Of a stretch of 64,000 nucleotides of DNA, positions 48,801 to 58,705 are shown piece by piece. The DNA is from Oryza sativa Japonica Group. Lineage: Eukaryota > Streptophyta > Magnoliopsida > Poales > Poaceae. Below the pieces are notes generated by a model. That model was not told the origin of the DNA. It worked only from the letters and a program-made list of their open reading frames with translations, and searched no databases. Location of the stretch: assembly GCF_034140825.1 (NCBI RefSeq), contig NC_089040.1:3761501-3825500 (forward strand), given 5' to 3'. The translations under genes were made by a program, and so were the position numbers. Positions within the stretch are counted from its first letter, which is position 1. The number at the start of each line of letters is the position of its first letter.

Positions 48801-48981
48801 CCAAATAGTAACTGGCAATGTCGTGGTCCGGTTTATTTTTATCTAAGGATGTGGACCAACCCATAAATCTATTTATATGTTAAATTAATAATTGATTCGT
48901 GGATTACTCACTAATTTTATCTATAAGTGGGTTCGTGGGTCGACCCACTCGTTATCCTGGGTGCAACCTTAGAAAATCTTA
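45804..48981. other. Long spacer without a supported gene
   Basis: AT-rich spacer of 3.2 kb. Short open frames near 46085-46351 and 47669-47863 follow possible AG acceptors, but they match no family I know and have no partner exons. They could belong to an alternative transcript or an RNA gene. Nothing else is supported. Confidence 0.35.
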
Positions 48982-49320
48982 GGGCTTGTTTAGTTGGGGA
49001 AATTTTTTTTGGTTTGGTTGTCACATCGGATATACGTGCATACATTTAAATTATTAAATACAATCTAATAACAAAACAAATTATAGATTCCGCCAGGAAT
49101 CTGCGAGATGATTTTATTAAGCCTAATTAATCCATTATTAGCAAATATTTAATGTAACACCACATTGTCAAATCATGACGCAATTATGCTTAAAATATTT
49201 GTCTCGTAATTTACACGTAAACTATGTAATTGATTTTTTTTATATTTAATACTCTATGTATGTGTCAAATATACGATGTGATGGATAAAAAGTTTTTGTT
49301 TAGAAACTATAAACAAGGCC
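48982..49320. mobile_element. Tourist-like MITE
   Basis: 339-bp element with inverted ends GGGCTTGTTTAG and GGCCTTGTTTATAG (read inward) and TTA duplications at 48979-48981 and 49321-49323. It belongs to a very common rice MITE type with ends like GGCCTTGTTTAG. Confidence 0.8.
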
Positions 49321-49323
49321 TTA

Positions 49324-50344
49324 CTAGTCTCTCCGTCCACTCCACTGACCGTCCAAAAGCTAGTGAAAAGCAAGCCCAAGTACTACACCAACATAACCGC
49401 TGATGCGCCTACCTGCCGTTACAAAGCTACCCCTCCGTACCACGCGATTGCCTCACCTCGGCGCGGCGACATCGCCGTTCGCACGGTACAGACACTACAG
49501 AGAGGCTAGCAGGTGAGACTTTCAGAGAGAGACGATGGAGACGTGGACGGAGGAGGTGGTGGTGGCCGTGGTGTATGAGATCCGCGGGGAGACAATGCCG
49601 TTGGACTCAGAGAGGCCGACACCGGCCAAGGCCCGCGCGCCTCTCGTGAGAAAAAAAAAAAAGAAAAACGGCTCCTCCTCCTCCTCCTCGTGCGAGCGTG
49701 CGGCGAATTATGTGCGGATGATGCGCTGCACGGCGCGGCGCGGCGCACGCACCGTCCTCCGGCTCCGGGGTGGATGGATGGATGGGATTTATGGTGCCTC
49801 TGCCTTACGGCTTCACGCGGCATTCGGTTCGCGACGCGCTTCCGGCCTTCCCTTTTAAAAATGTTTCCCTTCCTTGTGCCAACTGCTGATAGGTCCGTGG
49901 AGTGGTTTGGAATTCTGTCCGTGCCCTTGGTTCAGAGGGGGGCTCCTTTGCAAATCTGATGGTAGTAGTAGTGTAGTACTCCATTTTCTCTACACAGTAC
50001 AGTACTATGTAAGTACATCAGTACATTTTTTAGATAATAGTACATCAGTACATGTCCTGTTTATTCCTTTTATTATCAGAAAGGAAAATGTTAAATGTAC
50101 GTGATAATTTCCTGACAAAAGAAACTAGTAATAAATAAACTCGTAGTTATATGAAGATTAAATATGTTTCATACCATCCTATGATTTGCAATATGTTTCA
50201 TAAAATCAAAGTTTCGGAATGTTTCATAAAACACCGGATACAAGCTAGCCACCTTTTTTTTATTATTACATATCTAATTAAAAATTAAAATTTAAAATTG
50301 GTCGGTAACCTCAACCAATAGTACTAGCCACTTTTGGATACAAC
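49324..50344. other. Spacer, no gene supported
   Basis: Includes a GC-rich patch (49430-49850) with small open frames on both strands that lack any conserved motif, then AT-rich sequence. No feature is supported. Confidence 0.35.
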
Positions 50345-51182
50345 ATCATTCCATATTATAAATCGATTTGACTTTTTTATTAATCAACCTTCTCTAGCTT
50401 TGTATAAGTTTATAAACAAATATAGCAATATTATCAACATAAAACAAATAAACTATTAAAATATATTCAATGTTACATACTTACATTTAACAAAACTAAT
50501 TTAATATTATAAATATTGCTATATTTTTCTATAAATTTTGTTAAAGTTTCAAGCAATTTGACTTTAAAAAGTGTAAGCTATTTATAGAATTAAATTTAAA
50601 AATATATTGTTTATTCAATTTATTTTCAAGAATATTCAGGATATAAATTTTATTGCAGAAATATACCATCGATCTTGCACAACCGTTGAGCGAAAATAAC
50701 GCAAGGGTGAGCGATATCGTGCGGAGAAAGCGCGAGACGGCGCAGTCTTGCGCAGCGACGGTGCGAGAGCGCAGGATGGACGAGCGGTCTCGCTCAAGCA
50801 GAGAGCGACACCGTCCTAAACTGCATTTGGTTAGTGACTAATGACCTAATTAATTATTTAACTAATAATAATTAGTGATTAAATAATAATTAATTAATCA
50901 CTAATTATGGTAATTAATCACTAATTAACTATTTTGAAATCCGGTATCGCTGATTGGTTAAGCGAGACCGCTCTTCCATTTCATGAGACCGCGCGGTCTC
51001 GCGCTTTCCCTGCGCGAGACCGCCCGCGACGTCACGCCCATGTCACTTTCGTGCAATGGTTGTGCGAGATCGACGGTATATTTTTGTAAAAGTTTTGAAT
51101 CCCGGATATTTCTATAAATAAAATAAATGAACATTATATTTTCAAATTTAATTCGCTGCTTATAATACGAAGCGAAGGGAGT
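50345..51182. repeat. Stowaway-ended fold-back repeat with GCGAGACCGC motifs
   Basis: The outer ends look like a Stowaway element: ttccatattataaatcg at left, ttataatacgaagcgaagggag then TA at right. Inside, 50588-50830 and 50940-51154 form an imperfect inverted repeat that shares aatataccNtcgatcttgc, gcacaacc and gaaagcgcgaga. The loop is AT-rich and made of taattaatcactaatta repeats. The right arm has GCGAGACCGC at about 50962 and 51015, plus a 16-bp palindrome GAGACCGCGCGGTCTC near 50985. The left arm has the inverted form near 50783. No coding capacity. Confidence 0.7.
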
Positions 51183-51418
51183 ACTATTCTCCCAAGTTCT
51201 TAAACTGTAATATTAGCATCACACAAGGACGCAAGTGAAAATTACCCATCGATCTACTACCACCACCAGGTCGCACGATCGGCAACTGACGACTGCGACT
51301 GCCTCCTCTTCTTCTTCTTCGCCAGCACCATCGCTTCCAACCTCCGCATATATTAACCTCCCTGTCTCCTCCACTTCTCCCATTCACATTCACTCGCTGC
51401 CAACCCCAACCACCACCC
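51183..51418 (+). promoter_or_regulatory. Promoter and leader of the calmodulin-like gene
   Basis: A short region between the fold-back repeat and the ATG. A TATA-like catatatta lies about 70 bases before the start, followed by a C/T-rich leader. The promoter is therefore very close to the repeat. Confidence 0.4.
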
Positions 51419-52129
51419 ATGGCGCCTCTCCTCCTCCTCTTCCTCCTCGGCGGCCTCTGCGCCCTCTTCTCCCTCGCCTCCTCCTCGCCAGCGACCAAGA
51501 AGTGCGGCGATGCCAAGAAGCGGAGAGAGGAGGAGGGGGAGGAGGTGGTGGTGGTGGCCAAGAAGAGGCCGGAGGAGGAGCCGCGGCGGCCTGACCCGGA
51601 CGCCGACCTCGGGATCGTGTTCTCCACGTTCGACCACGACGGCGACGGCTTCATCACGGCGGCGGAGCTGGAGGAGTCCCTGAAGCGCCTCGGCATCGCC
51701 GTGTCGTCCGCCGCCGAGGCCGCCGCCCTGGTGGCCCGCGTCGACGCCAACAGCGACGGGCTCATCGATATCCACGAGTTCCGCGAGCTCTACGACTCCA
51801 TCCCCAAGCGGCGCAAGAGCCACCAGCAGCACCCGCTCCCCTCCACCGCCGCCGCCGACGAGGAAGCCGCCGCCGCTGACGAGGAGTATGAAGCAGAGGA
51901 GGAGGAGAGGGACCTGAGGGAGGCGTTCGACGTGTTCGACGGCAACAAGGACGGCCTCATCTCCGCCGAGGAGCTCGGCACCGTGCTCGAGTCCCTCGGC
52001 CTCCGCCAGCACGGCGGCCGCCCCGCCGTCGCCGAGTGCCGCGACATGATCCGCCTCGTCGACAGCGACGGCGACGGCATGGTCAGCTTCGAGGAGTTCA
52101 AGCGCATGATGACCGTCGTCAAGGCCTAG
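51419..52129 (+). CDS. CML29: Calmodulin-like EF-hand protein, probable N-terminal membrane anchor or signal
   Basis: Intronless, 236 residues. Residues 1-20 are strongly hydrophobic (Leu/Phe-rich) and could be a signal anchor or signal peptide. A charged Lys/Glu/Arg linker runs to about 60. Four EF-hand loops are complete by their Asp/Asn/Glu pattern: 72-83 (DHDGDGFITAAE), 109-120 (DANSDGLIDIHE), 174-185 (DGNKDGLISAEE) and 215-226 (DSDGDGMVSFEE). The two pairs are separated by an unusually long 45-residue linker rich in Ala and Glu. The family senses calcium and binds target proteins. The symbol rests on my recollection of the rice gene order next to FAN1 and should be treated as probable only. 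Codon use is extremely GC-rich, as in many intronless grass genes. Confidence 0.93.
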   Translation: MAPLLLLFLLGGLCALFSLASSSPATKKCGDAKKRREEEGEEVVVVAKKRPEEEPRRPDPDADLGIVFSTFDHDGDGFITAAELEESLKRLGIAVSSAAEAAALVARVDANSDGLIDIHEFRELYDSIPKRRKSHQQHPLPSTAAADEEAAAADEEYEAEEEERDLREAFDVFDGNKDGLISAEELGTVLESLGLRQHGGRPAVAECRDMIRLVDSDGDGMVSFEEFKRMMTVVKA

Positions 52130-54646
52130 CACCAAGGCGGGCAATCTCCAACTTCTATCAAATTCAAATTCAAAAACCAAAATTCGGAGCGGATTCGCAA
52201 AGGCAAGTAACCTCAATTTGTTCTTGGACACGACGAGGCTCGCAGATCGATCGGCGGGAGAGAGAAATCAAAGCAAAAAATCAATTGTTTGTGAGTGGAG
52301 TTGAAGACTAACCAGCTTCTTCTTCTCGCTCGCTTTGTGTTTCTTCCCACCTGTTCTTGATCACTTTCTTTGGTTTTTTTTCTCTCTTTTTTGCAGTCTA
52401 ATTAACCTCGTAATTCAGTGCCTGTTTTGACTGACAAGTTTCAAATATATGCATGTAAATATTAGTTCCTGCTACCTACTGTCAGGTTATTAATTTGTCC
52501 AAAAGAAACAGTGGCTGAAATGGAAAGGTTTAATTGATATTATTAGCTGTTAATTCGGCCTCTGTATTATGCTTGAGCCTTACTGGTGTATGATTCCAAT
52601 GGCATAGTTTCTGAAGGCAAATTATCATAATTTTTTTTAATAGTTGATCTGTAAAGTTGGCTTGTTCATGGAGAAAGCTACCAAGTTCTTGGCGGTATGA
52701 ACAAGGTAGCTAAGTAAGATTATTCTGTTCTTCTGTGATCACAAGACTGAATCTTGTGGTCTTCTGCGGCATGGGTTCACATGTGCTCCTGTTCTGTTTT
52801 TTTACTTCGAAAATTCAAGGTAATTTTTTTTTCTTGGTGTTCAAATTTTGATGATTTTTCCTTGAAAAATTCAATGGTCAAATATTTGAGATGGTCATTC
52901 ATGTATTACCTTTACGTGGTCAGGACCTCAAAGACCCTCAGACAAGAACTAATTTCCCAACGAGTAGTATTACTTGCAAAAAGGAGAATTTGACTTCTCC
53001 TTTGTCTTTTCTCTGTACAAAGCTTTGATCCATGAAAAAAAAAACATGTTTTTTCATGTTCTTCTCGTCTTGCAAAAACAAATTACTGAAGTCTATACAA
53101 CCTAGTAGCACCGATACATGTCGTTTCTGTGAAATTTATGCAAAGTCGTTGTCTTCGATTTAAAGGCTATGAGCTCTATAGCCTTGTGCTTACGCTACCC
53201 TTGCAACGTAAACCTGGCAACCAAATTGCCAAGTGTCAGAAAGGCCTCACCACCAGTTTCGTCTCGTTCTGAACTTTGGCTGAGACTGCAAAGACCAGTT
53301 AAAAACTGTGACCAGGTTAATGAAATGACATTTCAACAATCAGCCACAAGCACTGTGAGATGTTTTACTAATATCTCTCAGATCTCTATCACGGTAATTA
53401 AGAAATTCCAAGCTTGGATCTGGGGCCTGCACAAGATGATGATGATAATTTAATTGTCAATTACTGAATCATGCAAGAAAGTGTCAAGGCCTGAGCTGAG
53501 CTGAGCCTGCAGCTAAGCAATTAGATTACTCTTTGCTGCCCATGTGGGGGATGCCAAATCTACACTAGTGACAGAGTGACAGTACAAGTGGATGCATAAT
53601 GCTCTTCTTCTATTTGATTGCCCCTTCTGATGGTTACAGATAATTAGATAACAACTCTACAAGGTTGACATAATGGATTGGTGATGCGCTACAACAGTGT
53701 GGTTTAGGCTGGTTTTCAGCTGCAATTACGCGTGAACTCCACCTAATTTGCACTACTTTTAATTCAATCGATTCGATCCACTTGTGACGCTCGAACGGCT
53801 AGTAGTTAAAAGATAGGTAAACCAAACCATTCAGCCACTGCGTTGAGCTAATCTAATCAGACGGCTAATTAACCATTAACAACACGGATGCTTAAAAATC
53901 ACAGTGAAACAATTTCATCGGCGTCAGCAATTAATGGAAAGAATCAGCAAGAACGGCAGCGACAGCGGCAGCAAGATTCGCTGCTATCGTGAGGGCACGC
54001 GAAGCGAAGCATGTGCTCTCCATCGGCATCAATGGCGGAGGACGCGAATGATGAAGACGAGATGCGGATTCTTGAAGGCGAGGGACAGGTGGAATATGGT
54101 TCGAACTTTTCGATCCCATCTTGGCTGCCGCACCGCGAGAAAAAAAAATCTTAATAAAAGAGAGAGAGGAAACAGATGGGGATATGGACGAATCGTCCCT
54201 GCCGACGCGCGGCGGCGCCGCCGCCTCTGGTCTGCCGCCGGCGGCCTTGCCCGGTGGCGGCGGTAAATTTTGCCAGAAATTCGCGCGAAAATTTAGAAAT
54301 GTTCCGAAAATATAAGAATATTTAACTATTTATCACTTAGATGTGGTAATTAGCCATTGTTATCTGTCCTCGCATGCGGTAATTAACATATGAGACTCAC
54401 ATTTCATTGACGTATTAGTGCTAAATGGTTAAGGCTAAATTTAAGAGTGACGAATAGTAAAATGTCTAGGTTTCAAATTTTGTTTTCTTTTTTAGGTTTC
54501 AAAAAAATAGTTTAATGTCCCGAAAATATTGCCCCTTCGTTATCCCGAGTTCTCTTCCGAAACTTTGTTTGATTGGAATGGGCTGTTATTGTAAGCGGAT
54601 CACGTACACAGTACACTCCAATTCAAGCCCTTGAATGGAAAACCCA
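52130..54646. other. Spacer between the calmodulin-like gene and the TIR elements
   Basis: The 3' UTR of the calmodulin-like gene, then 2.4 kb of mostly AT-rich spacer. A GC-rich patch at 54190-54270 gives short open frames but no recognisable protein. No RNA gene was recognised. Confidence 0.4.
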
Positions 54647-54944
54647 TTTACTGGATGGAAAAAGTACACCCAACGTCCCTCAACTTGTCATCAAAGATAT
54701 AAAATCATCCTCAAACTAAAAAACAGAAGGTCCCTCAACGGTTTTGATCCCGATTTTGTCCTAAGTGGCTGCTGAGTCAGCATGGGACCTACGTGGGCCC
54801 CACATATCAGGGTAATCCACGTCATCACCCTCCCTTTTTCTTCTCTTCTCTCTTTCTGGGCGAGGCAAAGCGGCGCGCGGGTGCAGAGGGCCAGAGGCCA
54901 GCAGGCGAGGCGGGAGAGAGGACGGCGGCCGGCACCCGGCGGCA

Positions 54945-55035
54945 GCGGCGGCCGCAGCGGGAAACATGGCGACGCGGCAGCCCCGACGGCGATGTCATCG
55001 ACTGCGTGCCGACGCACCTGCAGCCATCCGGTTCG
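54945..55035 (+). pseudogene. Possible neprosin-domain gene fragment in element A
   Basis: One frame reads SPDGDVIDCVPTHLQP. This is close to the conserved activation-peptide motif of plant neprosin (DUF239) proteins, which usually has GDVIDCV followed by H.QPA. The likeness covers only about 16 residues and the frame then closes, so this is a weak call. Confidence 0.35.
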
Positions 55036-55689
55036 GGATGAAGCAGCCACGCGCCGCCGGCATCGTCCGCCGCGACTCCGCCAACGACGGCCACGAGGTC
55101 AGTCAGTCAACTCGCCGGTCACCGGCAAGCTCACCGGCGGCAAGCTCGCTCTCCACATATATCTGCATCATCAATTCATCATTATTGGCATTGGCGAGTT
55201 GGCAACAATGGCGATGGCGAATTGGCAACGAACTGAACTAAGAGTGTAATTAATTAGCTGAGATTAATCACGAGCTGATGAAAACGATGATGCAGCATGC
55301 GAAGAGGCTGGAGGAGGCGGGGCTGATGCAGGAGCTCGCTAGTGGGATGCAGGAGCCCGGCATGGACGACGCCGCGGAGGCGGCCGGGAAGGAGAAGCAG
55401 CGCACGCCGTCGATGCGGCGGCGGAGGAGGAGGAGGACGCTGGCCACCGCGCCGCGGCAGGATCCGGCAGGGACGAGGGGGACGACAACGCCGACGAGAG
55501 GAGAGGATCTCGTCGGGAGGAGCGGGGCACGGGGCACACCGACGCCGACGACCACCATGCCCGCCACCTCCGCCTCCTCCCAACCGAGGCGGCGTCTTCG
55601 CCGACCTCCACGCCACCGCTGCCTCCTCCCAACCGAGGCCGTCGCGGCCTCCTCCCTCCTCCTCCTCCTCCTCCTCCTCCCCGCCTTCG

Positions 55690-55940
55690 CCTTCCGCCAC
55701 CGCGGCCGCCCGCCGCCTCTCCCCGCTCGCGCGGTTCCTCCTCAACACGTTCCGCCGCCACCAACGCTGGGGCCCGCCCGTCGTCACGGACCTCTCCAAG
55801 CTCCGCCGCGTGGCTCCCGAGCTCGTCGCCGAGGTCCCCAGCGCTCGCCCGCCACCGCCGCCGCCGCTCGCGCTCCCGTTCTTCCTGTGGGCGGGGTGGC
55901 AGAAGGGCTTCCGCCACTACTTCCTGGCGTTCCATGTGCG
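55690..55940 (+). pseudogene. Captured 5' fragment of a PPR-type gene in element A
   Basis: The plus-strand frame carries LARFLLNTFRRHQRWGPP, then LSKLRRVAPELVAEV and LPFFLWAGWQKGFRHY. That is the N-terminal pattern of many rice mitochondrial PPR proteins, just before their first repeat. It ends without any PPR motif at the start of the right inverted repeat. It is a fragment, probably captured from another locus. Confidence 0.65.
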
Positions 55941-56515
55941 CGCGAGAGAGAGAGAGGGGAAAGAGAGAGAAAGATGAGGGAGAGAAGAGGGGAAAGAGAG
56001 GGTGACGTGGACAAATGATATGTGGGGCCCACGTAGGTTTCATGCTGACTCAACCGCCACGTAGATAAAACCGGGGTCAAAACCACCAAAGGATTTCGGG
56101 TGACCGGTTTTGTATAGTTAAGGGACCCCATATCTGGTTTTACGGTTCGAGGACGTTTTTTAATCCCGACGACAAGTTGAGGGAACTTTGGTGTACTTTT
56201 TCCTTGGAAAAAGTCCACTTTGACTCCCTTAATTGTTTACCGAATCTAATTCGTGACCCTTAACTACAAAACCAGGCAGGATGACTCCCTCAATTACTAA
56301 AACCAGTACAAATTGAATCTCTCAGCGGTTTTAGAGGGCGGTTTTGCTGATGTGGCATGCTGACTTGGCCCATTATGCTGACGTGTCAACCCAGTCATGA
56401 GGCCCACATGCAATTGATTAGGGAAAAATATAAAAAAACGTAGGGCCAGCTTGTCAGGGCCCTCTTCTCCCTCTATCTTAAAAAAAAAACAGCAGAGCAA
56501 TCGCCGCCGCCGGCG

Positions 56516-56815
56516 ATGGCGATGGCGGTGGTGCGGGCGGCAGCGGTGGATGGCGATAGTGATGGTTGTCTGTGGCACCGCTTTGCCTCGTCGCCCTCCT
56601 CCTCATCCTTCGTGGCCGACTGCTGCGTCGCGCACGCCACCCTTGTGGAGCGCGGCACCACTCTCGCCGACCGCCTGGAGGTGGCGCGCTCGCTCCTCGG
56701 AGAGAACGGCTACACCATCACGCGCTGCAGATGCGGGCCCATGTGGCAAATCCTCCGGCGCAACCTTGTCGCCGAGACGCTGCACCCGTCGCGCGTCCGC
56801 CTGGCGGGGAGGCCG
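56516..56815 (+). pseudogene. Captured cytochrome P450 fragment (CYP89-like)
   Basis: The plus-strand frame has FVADCCVAHATLVERGTTLADR, the SLLGENGYTIT stretch, GPMWQILRRNLVAETLHPSR and VRL. This matches the region around helices B-C of plant CYP89-type P450s (usually YGPLWRLLRRNL). The heme-binding end is absent, and so is the membrane anchor. Confidence 0.65.
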
Positions 56816-56933
56816 AGAGAGGATACAACAGATCAACAGCAACTCGTGTTTCCTGGTAACAACTGCAGAGCTGAGCAGGACACAAGCCGCCGCAAGATTT
56901 CATCAGTGATAATCTTCTTTTGAAAATTTATCA

Positions 56934-57488
56934 TCAGTGATAATCGAGCGGGGCAGGCGTATCCTTGAGATCCATCCCCCGGAAATGGACATCCTGCATG
57001 CACATCACAAGTAAAAATAATTCAGTCATCACAAACCTACACAAAGCACACATCAAGCTTGGGAATTCACACGCACGCACGTACCGATGCGAAATGGTTG
57101 ACGTCGCGGTGGTGCGCCTCGTCGGCGCGGACGATGACAACGTCCTTGAGCGTGGCGCCGGCGGGGAGCCGCCAGTAGTCAATGGCGATCGGCGGTGCGG
57201 GGACGTTCTCGATCTTGCCGGCCTCGATGTCCTTGAGGTACTCGGTGTAGGGGTGGATGGCCTCCTCCTCGAGGTAGCCGACGACGCGGTGCGCGAGCTT
57301 GGGGGAGAGGAGGTAGCCGAGGAAGTAGGCGTTGAAGAAGACGCGCTGGACGGCGAGCACGAGCGTGCGCTCGTACCACCTCGGCTTGACCGCCTCCATG
57401 AAGGTCATGAGGTGCATCCGCTCGTTCTCGGCCTCCTCCAGCAGCGCGTGTATCCAGCCGCCGCTGTGCTCGAAGCTGGTGGCGCTGG
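56934..57488 (-). pseudogene. Captured alternative oxidase (AOX) 3' gene fragment with intron
   Basis: The minus strand encodes the C-terminal half of a plant alternative oxidase: [57 protein letters not shown], then [21 protein letters not shown] intron (56994-57084) follows, and a last exon ends MDLKDTPAPLDYH before a stop at 56934-56936. Di-iron ligand motifs ([18 protein letters not shown]) are present. The N-terminal exons and promoter are missing and the sequence switches abruptly near 57488, inside element B. The retained intron shows capture at the DNA level rather than through mRNA. One extra or missing residue near VIVRADE suggests drift. Confidence 0.88.
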
Positions 57489-57720
57489 CTCAACCCTGGG
57501 CCTTCCTCTCCGACTGCCTCATCAACGCCACCACCGGTCACCCCTTTATCTTCGAGGGTGCCTTCTTCCTCTCCCTCGCCACCCGCATCAACTTCGGCAC
57601 CCCCTCCCACCGACCCCGTCCGCTACCCCGACGACCGCGTCTGGGAGTCCGACATGGCGCGCAGCCCAACTTCCTCGTTGAGGTCGCGCCCGCTACCGCC
57701 CAGACCTGACCGAGGCTCGA
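57486..57720 (+). pseudogene. Captured malectin-like receptor kinase fragment
   Basis: In one plus-strand frame CLINATTGHPFI is followed by SLATRINFG; in the next frame comes DPVRYPDDRVWE. Order and spacing match the malectin-like ectodomain of plant receptor kinases (CLVNTGSGTPFIS..., RLNFG..., VRYPDDPYDRVW). It needs one frame change near 57600 and lacks the kinase, so it is broken. It abuts the alternative oxidase fragment on the opposite strand. Confidence 0.6.
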
Positions 57721-58195
57721 GAGCGAAGCTCGGCGTCGCCCAGATGCGGAGCTCAGCGGCCGCCGCCCCCTGCCTGCCGTCGCCGGCGCTGCCCCTCGCT
57801 TGCCGTCACCGCTGGCGCCGGCCCCCGCTTGCTGAATTGGGAGGGAGAGAGAGATAAGGGGGGAGATTGGGGAGGATGAGGAAGGGATAGACTGACATGT
57901 GGCCCCACGAATTCTTCTTCTATGTGAATGACGAATGGGTCCCACGTGTATGTTTTTAGTTATAATGCCACCTAAGCGTCACGTCAACTGCAGACCAAGT
58001 CAACATTGCCATGTAGATGCCACGTCAGCGAAACAACTATTCAAAACCGCCAAGGGATTCAATTTGTACTGGTTTTAGTAATTGGGGGAGTCAGTCTACC
58101 CGGTTTTCTAGTTAAGGGTCACGAATTAGATTCGATTAACAATTAAGGGAGTCTAAGTGGACTTTTTCCTTTTTCCTTTACTGGATTAAAATGCG

Positions 58196-58353
58196 CGGCC
58201 CAGATTAGAGTACGGCCCAGTACATTGGGTCCACAAGAGTAACCTTGGGCCGAAACTACTGGGCCAAATTTGAAGCCTCAAGGCCCACGAAAATCCAACC
58301 CAATCCGCACCCAACCCCACGTCTATAAAAGCCCTTACCCTCGCCTAGGGTTT
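58196..58353 (+). promoter_or_regulatory. RPS30 promoter with site II elements, TATA box and telo-box
   Basis: Five GGCCCA/TGGGCC site II motifs lie at about 58197, 58214, 58246, 58260 and 58282. TATAAAAG is at 58324-58331 and TAGGGTTT, the telo-box, at 58346-58353. This combination is the known signature of plant ribosomal-protein promoters that respond to TCP factors and cell growth. It starts only about 20 bases beyond element B. Confidence 0.85.
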
Positions 58354-58442
58354 CCTCTCCCGTCTCCGCGCTCGCCGCCGCCGCCGCTCCTCCTCCGCGC
58401 CCTCGAAGCCGCCGCCGCCGCCGCAGCCTCGCCGCCGTCGAC

Positions 58443-58705
<263 letters not shown>

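Larger units (their letters stand above)
54657..56203. mobile_element. TIR element A (Mutator/Pack-TIR-like) with host gene fragments
   Basis: Terminal inverted repeats of about 200 bp start GGAAAAAGTACACC at both ends and continue with tccctcaacttgtc and, further in, gagtcagcatg and acctacgtgggccccacatat. The interior is GC-rich and holds pieces that look like host exons. The 10-bp repeat TTTACTGGAT lies directly before the left end (54647-54656). No matching copy follows the right end; instead a two-base spacer leads into element B. No transposase was seen. Confidence 0.8.
56206..58176. mobile_element. TIR element B (Mutator/Pack-TIR-like) with three host gene fragments
   Basis: Inverted repeats of about 130 bp start GGAAAAAGTCCACTT at 56206 and, inverted, end at 58169, followed by a second copy of the GGAAAAA unit to 58176. 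Both ends share ctcccttaattgtt and attcgtgacccttaacta. The right end is followed by TTTACTGGAT (58177-58186), the same 10 bp that precedes element A. The interior holds P450, alternative oxidase and malectin-like receptor fragments in mixed orientation. No transposase was seen. Confidence 0.82.

Noticed and set aside
49535-49959. Small open frames in a GC-rich patch, considered as a short gene
   Set aside because: No conserved motif, no clear promoter or splice partners, and comparable frames on both strands.
51353-52231. A 292-codon minus-strand frame opposite the calmodulin-like gene
   Set aside because: High GC content in third codon positions keeps the opposite strand open; its residues are Leu/Gly/Val-rich with no family match.
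56934-57488. A functional alternative oxidase gene
   Set aside because: N-terminal exons and promoter are missing and both borders lie inside the TIRs of element B.
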